Assembly (NCBI GenBank): GCA_002099365.1
Contig: MSED01000003.1
Location: 930,001 to 994,000, forward strand
Length of the DNA: 64,000 bases
Source: Phialophora verrucosa
Lineage: Eukaryota; Ascomycota; Eurotiomycetes; Chaetothyriales; Herpotrichiellaceae
Direction of reading: 5' to 3'
Made by a program: the position numbers and the translations under genes. The notes beneath the pieces were generated by a model. That model did no database searches. It was not told the origin of the DNA and saw only the letters and a list, made by a program, of their open reading frames with translations. Positions 35,301 to 45,613 of this stretch are shown here, piece by piece (within the stretch, counting starts at the first letter, position 1; the number at the start of each line of letters is the position of its first letter).

Positions 35301-36287
35301 TGAAGCGGTGGACGAAGACCTGTTGTGTTAGTGCTCTCGATCAACACCTGCCCAAGTGAAGCATCCACTGTATGACTTCCGTCCAATAATGACTGCGTCT
35401 GTTCCCTGTTTCTTAGCATACCTCCTCGAGCAGCTTCTCTCTCGCAAAATGAACAAGGTTAAACAGAACATGATTCCCGATCACCCAAGACGGAAACGGG
35501 AAGGAGGATTTTCTCGAGTTGACTGGTTCGTGCCTGGCAACGACCCCGGCCCATCACGAGTCGCACCCTGGAAGAACGGGACGCTATTTGACAGGACGCC
35601 TGATCAAGTATACTCCGTTACTCGCTCACCATTCGCCTCAGTCTCCTCACCCGAAGGACCTCTATCGCTTCGGGCCTGGCTCATCAGCTCATTGGATCCC
35701 ATTACCGGATTCGATATGGCCGCGTCTCATGCACGTGGCTGGCCCCAATCCAGCGTCGCCCTTACCGGCGTCTTGTTGTTTTGGCCAAACTGCTCAAATA
35801 GGGCGCTACCTCCTCTCTGGTGGCGCTGCGCAGCGCATTTGATGCAGGATCCTGATTAATCAAACAGTCAGATCGACGGGGATCCACTATACGAGTACCG
35901 GAAGACGCATCTCTTCGTATCTGGCAGGAGTAGGAGCAACCTTTCGCACTCAAACAGCATACCATCTCACGTACCCTCTCCCACAGAAAAGCGGCAATCC
36001 AATGAGGCGGTAGCATCTCCGCGCAAGGAGGAATTGATTCGCAAGAAATACGAGGCTGCCGTTGCTTCAATTGACCACACTGCTGTTCTAATCTCCAACT
36101 GTTCACGCAGATTGTTTCTACAAGACTACAACCCTCCGCTGCGCTTCTCCCCAGGGTCAACCGTATAGTCCTTTGTCTGGAGGATTACAATTCGCGCTTC
36201 ACTGCTGGCCTGAGTACGCTCTATCGACATTTCTTGCCGTCCCCTTCACAAGGGACCAGACTGCACACAGACCATTCATCTACCACG
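32385..36287. other. gene-poor stretch, 3.9 kb, only weak candidates
   Basis: No gene of known family. Features worth noting: a 162-codon minus frame at 32403-32891 (listed separately), a minus segment near 32899-33040 with CCTQCQNW and CKVCLM, and a group of near-consensus splice donors on the minus strand between 33465 and 33745. A 167-codon plus frame at 35356-35859 and a 132-codon minus frame at 35762-36160 overlap and show no domain. This may be decayed coding sequence or a fast-evolving multi-exon gene. Confidence 0.5.
32403..32891 (-). CDS. candidate small Cys-containing protein, unsupported
   Basis: Open from ATG 32891 to TGA 32403, 162 codons, with a CAMPICCCLQKW segment in the middle. 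No signal peptide or known domain. The same DNA is also open on the plus strand for about 96 codons (32568-32858), so it may be chance. It lies tail-to-tail with ies1, only 18 bases apart. Confidence 0.2.
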   Translation of the reverse strand, partial: DAAFVRCPTSGSTCAVVLGRVTNTLGSRVFAIARRTNFFCIAQSRDSEQKVIDCTTLKACAMPICCCLQKWAAKIPNVCHAEAEPVQLGTTSWPYSDEHGNFTDSLEHAAAATAPSASVEEYPSRYACVFYSCHSAVLGQVGGYVRYTSGVRIQAGEVAREA

Positions 36288-37175
36288 ATGCGAGAAAAGC
36301 CCACGGCACCGTGGAAGAGATCCCACGATGGGGCTCCCAACATGAATAGCCTCGTCTCCGTCTTCCACGCCGGCAGCCTCGACACGCAGCGAGTTCAGCC
36401 ACAACCGCAGCGGCCAGAGAACATTCCGTACTGTTACATACCAGGGCAGTACTGGCAGACATTGGACTTCTATGCCATGGAAATGGACATATGTACCGAT
36501 TTCTCTGATGTAAGGGCGATGACATTACCAGGTCTGTGGGCCGGGAGCTTCCCTGACATAACCTGCAGCCCAGTCACCTAATCCCGTCTGCGATGCCGAA
36601 CAATGTCGCTCCCAACCTGACCGACGATCTAACACCACTCGACTCTCCACTCGACTTCGCGCCGGAAGCATACGGCAGTCCTGGCGAGTCATTACGCCTG
36701 ACACGTGCCGACTCGTCGATCCAAGAAAGTCCGAGCGCCGAGTTCGAATGCCCTGGCCACGGTCGATGCGCTGGCCAACAAAGCCCCTGCGAGATATGTC
36801 AACGCGACAAGAAAGAGGTTAGTTCCGGTCGACTCGTCCGCTTTCGCCGTTGTCGCCCACTGCGTGCCGCGATTCATCATGGCACCTCGTCTGGAGCTGA
36901 ATCAGCTAACACCAATTCCCTGACAGAGGCGAAAAGAACAGAATAGGAAAGCACAACGGAACCACCGATTGCGCAGTGAAGCCAAGCTAGACCAGCTGAG
37001 GGCCCGGGTCAAGATGCAGGCGGATGAGATTGTCATGCTGAGGGACTTCAACCAATCGTTGATGAAGCACATCGAAGCCCTGGAGTCCAAAGACAAGGAT
37101 GGTGGAACCAGGGCTGCAGGCGGCCAGAGTCAGGTATCAGATCCGCCGCCCCGAGATACGTCGCATTCTGCTTGA
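36288..37175 (+). CDS. bZIP transcription factor with a Cys cluster before the basic region
   Basis: Three exons, 36288-36509, 36569-36817 and 36927-37175, all phase 0, giving 239 residues. Exon 3 begins with the basic region RRKEQNRKAQRNHRLR, which matches the bZIP signature (N-x2-A-Q-R-N-x-R), and continues with a short zipper-like helix (LDQLRARVKMQADEIVMLRD). Exon 2 ends with CPGHGRCAGQQSPCEIC, a C-x5-C-x6-C-x2-C cluster placed just 6 residues before the basic region. The N-terminus is polar with an aromatic patch (YCYIPGQYW). A Yap-like regulator is the nearest broad group. The C-terminus may be longer, because GTATCA near 37134 could be a further donor. Confidence 0.7.
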
Positions 37176-37929
37176 CTCTGTCGCAAGGGACATGGAGGCA
37201 CAAAAGCACCAGTCAGCTCCAGCAGGGCGCCTGCTTCGAGACTAGTCCGAGGCAGCCAGACAGGCAACATAGATGACGAGGACAGCTCCTCGTCGGGCTC
37301 CTGGTAACCGCGCACCAGAAGTCACGAATCATGGCATTGAACTCTCTGCATCTACGAAGTGGCAAAAATATCGCGAAAGGGACGTTGGAGCTCTGCTTAG
37401 ATTCCGCAGGTGGCGACAACACAACCCACGACCGCTAAACAAGAAAACGCCAGAGCGCCAAGGTCGTTGGCACTGATACCTCGTACATAGGCACAGCAAC
37501 TCGCTCAACGGCGTTACCCTAGGAGGCAAGTAATGCTCAATTCAGGCACCGACTGCCAGTGACATCAACTGATGCCTAATCGGCGCCGCCGGGCCCTGGA
37601 TTGAAAGCCTGGCGAACCTTTTCCGCGGCCGTGTTTTAGGTAATACTGGCACTTGGAGCTCGCACTTCGGGCACCGACAGCACGAAGCACCTTCGACGCG
37701 CTTCGCGTAGGGGAGTCTCCCGCTTAGTAATGCGTCACGTGAACACGTGCGATACCCCGCCCACGTGGTTTGTCTGGCTCTCTTGGCTCCTTATCGATAA
37801 CGACAAGTCACGAGTGTTGCGGTCTTCTGCCTGCACCATCGCCTTCGCCTTCGCCTTTGCCCTCGCCGTCTCCTTCATTTGTCTCATCGCCGACACCTCG
37901 CTCTCGATTCGCGTGCCATTGACTCGGCA
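37176..37929. other. intergenic / promoter region of irc20-like gene
   Basis: 3' flank of the bZIP gene and promoter of the SNF2-RING gene. It holds three CACGTG boxes (separate entry) and a pyrimidine-rich run of CGCCTT-like units at 37843-37880 just before the start. Confidence 0.6.
37736..37767. promoter_or_regulatory. cluster of three CACGTG E-boxes
   Basis: CACGTG at 37736-37741, 37744-37749 and 37762-37767, 163 to 194 bases upstream of the irc20-like ATG. The flanks read TCACGTGA, ACACGTGC and CCACGTGG. Basic helix-loop-helix factors such as Cbf1, Pho4 or SREBP types bind such sites. Three in 32 bases is unlikely by chance. Confidence 0.65.
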
Positions 37930-40900
37930 ATGGAGGGACTCGAAGAGCCTGCCTCAAAGAGACGGCGGATAACCAGAGATGCCGACGAAGACTATTCCTC
38001 TCCTCCTGCTCCGTTTTGTGACTATATCGTCCTTGCTCGGGCGAGGTTCACAGACTTATCCACCGATCCATCTCTCGTCGCTGGATCCGATGGCGCTTTC
38101 CTGGCGGTCACTCTGAGGGAAGTGACTCAACACGAAGGAGCCTATGAAATCGGATTCATGCGCGGAAGATGGCCTCGTGAAAAGCGGTTTTTGATAGACG
38201 ATGCGCCGCCCAATAATCTACAGATCTTGGAAGATGCTAGGAAACTCGAATCGGTGGCGAGATACAAACATCCTGCGGCGCTACCGCTTGCGTGCGCCTA
38301 TGCCCTAGTCCGACAGTCCAGTCAGGGTACCACACTTGAGGTCTCCATTCTGTGGGAAGATACAGTGGCACTGAGAGATAAGGTAGATCCGGCACTGCTT
38401 GATATTCTCGCAAGGTATATGCCGCCCACAATGCCCACCTCGCCGGTATTCGCACCGTGGGAGCCCCGGCAGTTCTACGACAACGTGCATGTCCCCGAGA
38501 AGTCAGAAGCCAATTCTAGGGAGCTGGATATTCCAGCTCTCGAATCCACGTTGTTTCCCTTCCAGAGACGTGCTGTTAGGTGGCTGCTTTCAAGGGAAGG
38601 CATGGTCGAGCAGCCGGATGGACGCTTCCGGGTCCGAAACGAGAGACTGGACAATCAGGCTCCGCATGGGTTCGAGAAGCTTATTGCACGGTCCGGCCAA
38701 ACTTGCTATGTCAATCACGCATTGGGCGTTGCATGTACAGATCTGGCAGCTGTCGGGCTACATTTCAAGTCCCCCGAAGGCGGAGTTCTCGCAGATGAGA
38801 TGGGCCTTGGTAAGACTTTGGAGGTCATTGCTCTGCTATGTCTGCACCCCCGGCCGGCGAAGCCCATGGAGCCCTCCAGGCTGCCACCGTCTTCTGCGAC
38901 TCTCATCATCACGCCTCCATCAATACTCAAGCAGTGGAAGGACGAGATCCAGGAACATGCGCCTAGTCTACGTGTGTACCATTATCAAGGGCTGAGCAGC
39001 TTCAAGAAATCGGGCGAATCGCAGCTCGAAAACCTCCTAGATCAGGACGTAGTCCTGACCACGTACAACGTCCTAGCAAAGGAGGTCCACTATGTTGCAG
39101 AAAAGCCTGACCGCAACCTGCGGAACAACAGGACGCGCGAAGAGCCGCCCAAGAGCCCCCTGACCCAGGTTTCGTGGTGGCGTGTTTGTTTGGACGAAGC
39201 GCAGATGGTGGAAAGCGGCGTATCTGCAGCAGCCACAGTTGCACGCCTGATCCCAAGAGTTCATGCGTGGGCGGTCACAGGCACTCCGCTGCGGAAGGGC
39301 CATCGAGATCTCTTTGGCTTGTTGCTGTTTCTCGGGTATTCCCCGTGGTGCCGGTCTCCTCGGCTATGGGATTATCTCGTTACGTACTATAGACCGATGT
39401 TTCGGGACATGCTGGGAGAAGTCGTCATGAGGCATTCTAAAGACTTTGTCCGCGAAGACCTACGCCTACCGCCCCAGAGCCGTCACACCATCACCATCCC
39501 GTTTACCCCTATCGAAGAACAGCACTACAGCCAGCTATTCCAAGACCTCTGCGAAGATTTGGACCTTGATCGTGAAGGTGCGCCTCTCACGGATGAATGG
39601 GATCCAGAATCACCCACGGTGGTGGAAAAGATGCGGACTTGGTTGACCCGTCTCCGTCAAACCTGCCTACACCCAGAAGTCGGCGGTCGCAACAGGCGCG
39701 CGTTAGGTCGAAAAACGGACGGACCTCTTCGCACCGTCGAGGAAGTTCTGGATGTCATGATCGACCAGCACGAGGGTCAGCTGCGTACGGCACAGCGTGG
39801 TCGACTCACAGCAAAGATAAGAAGAGGACAACTGAAAGAAAATGCCAAAGCTAGTGGGGAGGCGCTCAAGATCTGGCGAGAAGCCTTCAACGAATCCCTG
39901 ATCATGGTAAGGGAGTGCGGTACACAGTACGACCAAGCACGTGTGTCTTTGGGGATCAATAAGGAGAAAGGGGGCGTCAGTAAGGAGAAGGAGGGCGACG
40001 AGGAGACAAATCTCCGCCTATCCGCCCTGAACGCTCGAGTGCGATCCGCTCTGGAAACACACCACGTTGCCTGTTTCTTCACGGCCAATGCGCTCTTCCA
40101 GCTCAAGTCGGCTCATCCACCGGAGAGTGACCAATATCAGCAAATAGAGAAACAGGAAACAGCCGCATACGAAAAAGCAAAGTCTATCCGTGCCGAGCTA
40201 TTGAAGGGCGTGACCCGGCATGTGAACAAGCTGGTGACGACAACCAGAGCAAACCTTGCCGGCGGTGCTCCCCAAATCCCCATCATGGAAGCGCCAACAG
40301 GGTTCGGTGGGATCGAAAGTAGAAAGATCTTCGAAAAGATTCACTTCTTCTGTGAAGCCATGAATGTACAAGCGGAACAATTCCATGACCTCCGGCAAAA
40401 GATGGCGGACTTTTTGAGCCAAGCGCTGATTGATGAGGACGAGGGTGTCGAACTACAGGGTGACGAGTACGAGAGCTCGACGAAGCATCAAGACGAGATG
40501 TACGCCTACATGGAAGCCCTCAGAGCCTTGCTTGCCGACCGCACTGAGGCTATCAGTGGTCAGGAGAATATGCTCATCAAGCAGGAAATGAAGCAGTTCC
40601 TGAGCATCGCAAAGGAAGGCGAAGGCCCAGCTCCCGACGTGATGCTCAAGCTCCTGGCAGAGCGTGAACAAAAGCGGGTGAAGGTTAGTGAGTTTGGTAG
40701 CCTCCGGGGCATTATCGCCCAACTCAGACAGATGGTCTCTTCTCTGCAGTGGCAGGAAAGCAACAACCAGAGCCGTGCGAGCCACGAACTGGCGATACTG
40801 GAGCGGCTTCTCAAAAGTGTGCAGGAACTTGGGGCCGCACAGGTGAGGGCTCTGACGGCTCTTGAACAGGAGGTCAACCATTTCAGAGACACGATGAATA

Positions 40901-42210
40901 GCCGACTGGAGTACTACCGAGCACTGCAAAAACTATCCGACCAAGTTGCCCCCTATCGAGAGGACACGGTCGGACAGCCGCTTGACGACCGGCTTTATCA
41001 GACCTTTCTCGCCGACGAGGCCAGGCTACAGCAGAGAATCGATTCCATTTCGGCCAAGCTCCGATACCTGGTTCACATGAAGACAGACGACTCGAAGTCC
41101 ACCGCACCCAGAGTCTGCCTTATCTGCACCGACCAATTTGAAGTCGGGGCAATGACCTCTTGCGGTCATAGTTTCTGCAAGGAGTGCTTCATGCTGTGGT
41201 GCAATCAGCACCACAACTGCCCCGTGTGTAAAACCAGGTTACCTCCCAATGGTTTCTACGACATTACATACAAACCTGCCGAGATTGCTGTGCAGGCGGA
41301 ATCTGCGGCTGGCTCGACCGCTTCGTCGCCAGGCTCGAGCATTGACCGCCAGCACGACCAGTCAATCTATTCCGACATCAGCACGACCATGTTGAACCAG
41401 ATCAAAGACGTCGAAATGCGAGGACCCAGCTACGGCAGCAAGATCGACTTCCTCTGCCGCCATCTCATGTGGCTCCGCGAGCATGATCCGGGGTCGAAGT
41501 CGATCATCTTCTCCCAATATCGGGAATTCATCGACGTCCTCGCGCGCGCTTTCGAAGCAGTCAAGATTTCGTGCACCCGAATCGATGTGAAAAATGGCAC
41601 GGAGAAGTTCAAATCAGACCCCGCGATCGAGTGTTTCCTGCTCCACGCGAAAGCGCACTCGACGGGTTTGAATCTTGTCATTGCAAACCACGTCTTCCTC
41701 TGCGAGCCGCTGATCAACACGGCGATCGAGCTGCAAGCAATAGCCCGAGTGCACCGGATCGGTCAACACCGCGCGACCAACGTTTGGATGTACCTGGTCG
41801 CCGACACTGTCGAGGAGTCCATCTACGACATCAGCGTCACGAGACGGTTGGCCCACATGAAGACCAACAGCAGCATCGACGAGAAGGGCAAAGGCAAGAG
41901 TGAGCCGACCACGGCCTCGGCTTCGATCGCGAAGACTCCTCGCTCGGACACTGCCCTGCAAGAAAACGCGATCGACGCGGCTAATTCGATGGAGTTGCAA
42001 GCTGCAGACCTCAGCCGTCTGTTCATTGCTGGAAAGTCCGGTGGCGAGATGGTGGACAAGGAAGATCTCTGGGGTTGCTTGTTCGGCCGAACCAAAAGAC
42101 GGGATGGCGGTGGCTTGAGTGCACTAGCGGAGAGTCAGCCTGCCAACACCGAAGTCGGAAGGTTTCTAAGGGCAGAGGCGGCGACTGAGAGGGCGCAACA
42201 GTCGAATTGA
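37930..42210 (+). CDS. irc20: SNF2-family ATPase with embedded RING finger (Irc20/SHPRH-type E3 ligase)
   Basis: A single frame of 1426 residues from ATG 37930; the codons before it read into the 5' flank. Helicase lobe 1 has DEMGLGKTLEV near 288 (Walker A), then LDEAQMVE (motif II in the DEAQ form used by Rad5/SHPRH proteins) and WAVTGTPL. A long insert of about 450 residues with many charged helices follows. The C3HC4 RING (CLICTDQF, CGHSFCKECF, CPVC) is near 1061, and lobe 2 ends with IIFSQYREF and ARVHRIGQHRATNVW near 1273. This order matches Irc20/SHPRH, which couple chromatin or stalled-fork remodelling to ubiquitin transfer in recombination and replication-stress control. An N-terminal KRRR suggests nuclear import. 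Confidence 0.88.
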   Translation: MEGLEEPASKRRRITRDADEDYSSPPAPFCDYIVLARARFTDLSTDPSLVAGSDGAFLAVTLREVTQHEGAYEIGFMRGRWPREKRFLIDDAPPNNLQILEDARKLESVARYKHPAALPLACAYALVRQSSQGTTLEVSILWEDTVALRDKVDPALLDILARYMPPTMPTSPVFAPWEPRQFYDNVHVPEKSEANSRELDIPALESTLFPFQRRAVRWLLSREGMVEQPDGRFRVRNERLDNQAPHGFEKLIARSGQTCYVNHALGVACTDLAAVGLHFKSPEGGVLADEMGLGKTLEVIALLCLHPRPAKPMEPSRLPPSSATLIITPPSILKQWKDEIQEHAPSLRVYHYQGLSSFKKSGESQLENLLDQDVVLTTYNVLAKEVHYVAEKPDRNLRNNRTREEPPKSPLTQVSWWRVCLDEAQMVESGVSAAATVARLIPRVHAWAVTGTPLRKGHRDLFGLLLFLGYSPWCRSPRLWDYLVTYYRPMFRDMLGEVVMRHSKDFVREDLRLPPQSRHTITIPFTPIEEQHYSQLFQDLCEDLDLDREGAPLTDEWDPESPTVVEKMRTWLTRLRQTCLHPEVGGRNRRALGRKTDGPLRTVEEVLDVMIDQHEGQLRTAQRGRLTAKIRRGQLKENAKASGEALKIWREAFNESLIMVRECGTQYDQARVSLGINKEKGGVSKEKEGDEETNLRLSALNARVRSALETHHVACFFTANALFQLKSAHPPESDQYQQIEKQETAAYEKAKSIRAELLKGVTRHVNKLVTTTRANLAGGAPQIPIMEAPTGFGGIESRKIFEKIHFFCEAMNVQAEQFHDLRQKMADFLSQALIDEDEGVELQGDEYESSTKHQDEMYAYMEALRALLADRTEAISGQENMLIKQEMKQFLSIAKEGEGPAPDVMLKLLAEREQKRVKVSEFGSLRGIIAQLRQMVSSLQWQESNNQSRASHELAILERLLKSVQELGAAQVRALTALEQEVNHFRDTMNSRLEYYRALQKLSDQVAPYREDTVGQPLDDRLYQTFLADEARLQQRIDSISAKLRYLVHMKTDDSKSTAPRVCLICTDQFEVGAMTSCGHSFCKECFMLWCNQHHNCPVCKTRLPPNGFYDITYKPAEIAVQAESAAGSTASSPGSSIDRQHDQSIYSDISTTMLNQIKDVEMRGPSYGSKIDFLCRHLMWLREHDPGSKSIIFSQYREFIDVLARAFEAVKISCTRIDVKNGTEKFKSDPAIECFLLHAKAHSTGLNLVIANHVFLCEPLINTAIELQAIARVHRIGQHRATNVWMYLVADTVEESIYDISVTRRLAHMKTNSSIDEKGKGKSEPTTASASIAKTPRSDTALQENAIDAANSMELQAADLSRLFIAGKSGGEMVDKEDLWGCLFGRTKRRDGGGLSALAESQPANTEVGRFLRAEAATERAQQSN

Positions 42211-42480
42211 CTGCTGCGTGGTGTTTGAATGGCCAAGGGTCGATCGAGTCTTATGTCAACAACGAACCCTCCTCGAATGGGCTGGAATGCAAAGCTCCAG
42301 GAGATCTGAGATTTCTACGATCTATTCCATGATCTTATCCTCCCCTCTGCTCAGAGACGTGCATAACCCACTTCCATTACACAGACACGCCAACGCTTGG
42401 GAGAGGTGTAATTTAGACGCCTTCATGGCCCCATCACAGAATCGAATGGATTTCAACCGCCAATAGGCCCCTGACGTGCC

Positions 42481-42570
42481 ATGACATGATATGATGATAT
42501 GATAATATGACGTGATGTGATGCGATGTTATGTGATATTGATGCGATGCGATGTTGATATTGATAATGGG
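42481..42570. repeat. degenerate TGATG/TGATAT low-complexity tract
   Basis: About 90 bases made almost only of ATGATAT, GATGTGATG and GCGATG variants. It looks like an old, mutated short tandem array. Confidence 0.8.
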
Positions 42571-42707
42571 ATAAAATATCCTTTCCATCCCATGGAGAAA
42601 GTCATCCTTCACGCACGCATGTCCATGTATAGGATATATATATCTAGTCAACCCTCCTCGCCTCCGGCACTGGGAGGGATAGTCTACTTTACGTGCGTGT
42701 GAGTACT

Positions 42708-42760
42708 TGTATGTGTATGAGTATGTGTATGAGTATGTGTATGAGTATGTGTATGTGTGC
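42708..42760. repeat. minisatellite, 12-base unit GTATGTGTATGA, about four copies
   Basis: GTATGTGTATGA repeats three to four times almost perfectly and ends in GTATGTGTG. Likely polymorphic between strains. Confidence 0.9.
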
Positions 42761-43024
42761 AGGCTGACGGCGGAGATTATTTACTCTCGCCCCGTACGGA
42801 GTATGTACAGAGAACACAGACAAGTACCGACTTGGGATGACATAGTATTCTCCGGAAAGACGGATGGGTGGCCCCATGGACAGCATTCGGAGGTGATTCA
42901 GGTACGTGTCCAAACAAGCTCATCTACAGCAGAGCTAGGATATCAGACGGGCATAATCATTTGTCGATAATTCAAGCTTCGTGATTCAGTTTCGTGATTC
43001 AGCTCCATAACGGAACCCCTACGT

Positions 43025-45021
43025 CTATACCGCGGCAGAAGCACCTGCGTCTCCCTCGTACAAAACCCACAACAATCCCCAATTGCACAGCGCGATGCAC
43101 GCCATGATCCACCACACTCCGCCTACAAAGTTGCCCCCAAGACCTAGTCCGAGCCCCCACCCTCCGAGCGTCGGTCCAATCGTCCTTGCACCGGATGACA
43201 CACTCTGCGCAAATCCATGGATCGTCCCCAACACGGACCGGTGGGGCGTACAATTGTTGACGAGAATTGTCGACCCGGGCAAGGCGAAAGTCCGGCTAAT
43301 GACCTGCAACGCGAGGACAATAGTGAGGCACGGCCAGACGATGTAGGCCTTGTTCGGTAGGAGGGCGAGGTACGGCATGAAGAGGTATGCGAGGATGGAA
43401 AACGGAAGAAACCATCGGTACGCAGGTAGAGTGCCGAGTTTGTTATTCACGGTCGGGTACAGGAGAATCTGCAAGGGGAAGCCGATGACGCCGATGATGG
43501 CAGTGGCCAGCCCAACTTTCTCGGATGACAGGCCGAGGCCTCCAGTGAAGAGGAAGGGCAAGTGCGCATTGGCGTTGGAAGACCGTGGGGCGGGGAGGAA
43601 GAGGAAGACGAGGGAGTTGAAGGCGGACACATGCATGGCTAGCAGGTAGTGGTTGAACAGTGTCAACACGACGTTCCGCGTGAAAATCTGGCGGAACCGG
43701 ATCGTTGACTTCTGCCACGATGGCGGTTTGGCAGCCGTGGGCGTCTGTGGTGTTGCCGAAGATTCGGGATCCCAGTCTCGCGGAGAGGAAGCGGCATCTT
43801 GGAGCTCGAGCTGGTTTCCAAGCTCGTGTCCTCCAATCTCGGAGTACTCATATCCCTGTTGCTTGCCACGGCGGAAGAGCATTCTTTGCAGGTATTTGCC
43901 GACCTTTCGGCCATAGTCTGGTCGATCTCTAAGTGCAGCATGGGTTTCGTCGAGACCAAGAATCAGTAAGATGGCGGCGGAAAGGATGAAGATGGCGCTA
44001 AGGACGTTTGGCAGAGCGTAGGGGAATGTTTTCATCCATCCGACACCGTCCTTGCCCCCAATCGTGGAGCCCGGGCCGAAAATACTGGGAAATGAAGTGA
44101 TGGGATCTGCGAGGAAACCGCCCAGGATAGGGCCAACCACCACACCTAGATGGTCAGTCCAATATTCTTCCATCCAGTGTATGACTTACCGATGTTGAAA
44201 CACATGGGCAAAAGAAGAAACGCCCTCGACTGGTACCTGTCAAGCCCGGTCAGATCATATGATCACAGCAACGTATGGTGGCAGTTTTACTTCTTCTCTT
44301 GGATGATCTCGCTGATCATAGTCCTCATAACACCCACATTACCATTCAGACACCCTGCGCAGGCTCGGAAGAACAACGCCTGAGCAAAAGACCTGGCAAA
44401 CCCCACACCAAGGCAACTGACGCAGGTGCCAAACAGCCCCACTAGCAGGACTCTTTTGCGGCCAATCCAGGGCGTATCGGCGGCGCGTCCCCACCAGACC
44501 GCAGTGAGAAACTGGGCGGCGGCGAAAGCGGCAGTGAACATTCCTCCCTGACTGGCAATCACGCTGTCAGGGAGATCGGGATTGAAGTATCGAAGCTGGT
44601 AAAACAAGTATGCTGCAAGAGATCGTTCTGTCAATGGTTCGACGAGTCGAGCAATGGTCAGGACGGCCAATTGACCCTTCTTAGGTAGTGACATCCATGT
44701 CACCGGTGCTTCTTTTCTCGAATCATCAGCCGAACTTGATACGGCTGTGGTGACGGGGACCGGATCTTCTTCCTCGTCGATGAACGACGGTCGTCGAGCT
44801 GTGGAGGATATGCCTGGTGCCAGGGTCGGCCTGTCGGGCCGTTTGGAGGACTGCGTCGCCGTGTTGTCCTCATGGTCACCTTTACCGAGGAGTCCCTCGA
44901 AGTCTTCCCGGCTAGCATTGGCTCCATCCAGCCCCAACGGTACGTCGGTAAACGGGACGCTTGTTGTGCCTACATCGTGTCTGGATTGACCATCAAGATA
45001 TTTCACCGGCGGTGAGGGCAT
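43025..45021 (-). CDS. Major facilitator superfamily transporter (YCR023C / tetracycline-resistance-like)
   Basis: Three exons: 45021-44291, a 47-base exon 44236-44190, and 44145-43025, giving 632 residues. The micro-exon restores the conserved EKKYQSRAFLLLPMCFNIG at the end of helix 4 to helix 5. Other family marks are AVWWGRAADTPWIGRKRVLL (loop 2-3 signature G-x3-D-x2-GRK) and NGNVGVMRTMISE. A long acidic N-terminal tail of about 110 residues and a central loop of about 90 residues with Ser/Pro sit in the cytosol. Twelve membrane helices are expected. The relatives are often labelled multidrug or zinc-facilitator-like; the substrate is unknown. Unlinked to any clear cluster here. Confidence 0.9.
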
Positions 45022-45613
45022 TCGTCGGGGATAACTTCGGGGCTTATCATGTGGATCTTGGGCGGGCCAAGCTGGAAAGTTTCAAGCTCGTCCAAGTCGA
45101 TAAGCGAGTATTTGATGGAGCAATAGTCAGGCGAAAATACTCGTGCGGAAGAGATGTACAGCGTTAAGATAATTTCAGGACTGAAAAACAGAGCCGATGA
45201 CGAATTGCAATTGCGAAAATCGGCGTCAGGTCCGGCGGCAGGAGCGACGGGACCGGTGCGCCTTGCGCCGATACAACCGGGCCGGGAAGCCGCCGGCGAG
45301 GCTGAGAGGCGAGGCTGCCAGCGTCAACGCATGACCGGTCCACACCCATGTCATGTAACAACTGTCCCGTTCGATTCTGAATACATGATACTCTTGGTGG
45401 ATATCCGCACCCAGTATTACCTTCAGCCTTCACAGCAATGCTCTTACGTAGGAATCACTTTTATTAATAACTATTGCCGACACAAGTGCCGCAGGTCTTC
45501 CTCTCCTTTGCAAGGCGTTGCGCACATGGGAGCTACTGCCACGGACAGATCGACTAACACACTCAAGTCGTGATTTGCCGTCGAAGGCCTTATCAATTAC
45601 CAAGCCCACGGAA
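45022..45613. other. intergenic spacer
   Basis: Promoter of the MFS gene and 3' flank of the amidoligase gene. Nothing recognised. Confidence 0.6.

Larger units (their letters stand above)
42211..43024. other. convergent intergenic spacer with low-complexity DNA
   Basis: 3' flanks of irc20-like (+) and the MFS gene (-). It contains two simple-sequence tracts, listed separately, and TACGGAGTA at 42795. No gene recognised. Confidence 0.7.

Noticed and set aside
35356..35859. 167-codon plus-strand frame in the gene-poor region
   Set aside because: No domain, overlaps a minus frame of similar length, and lacks promoter or splice context.
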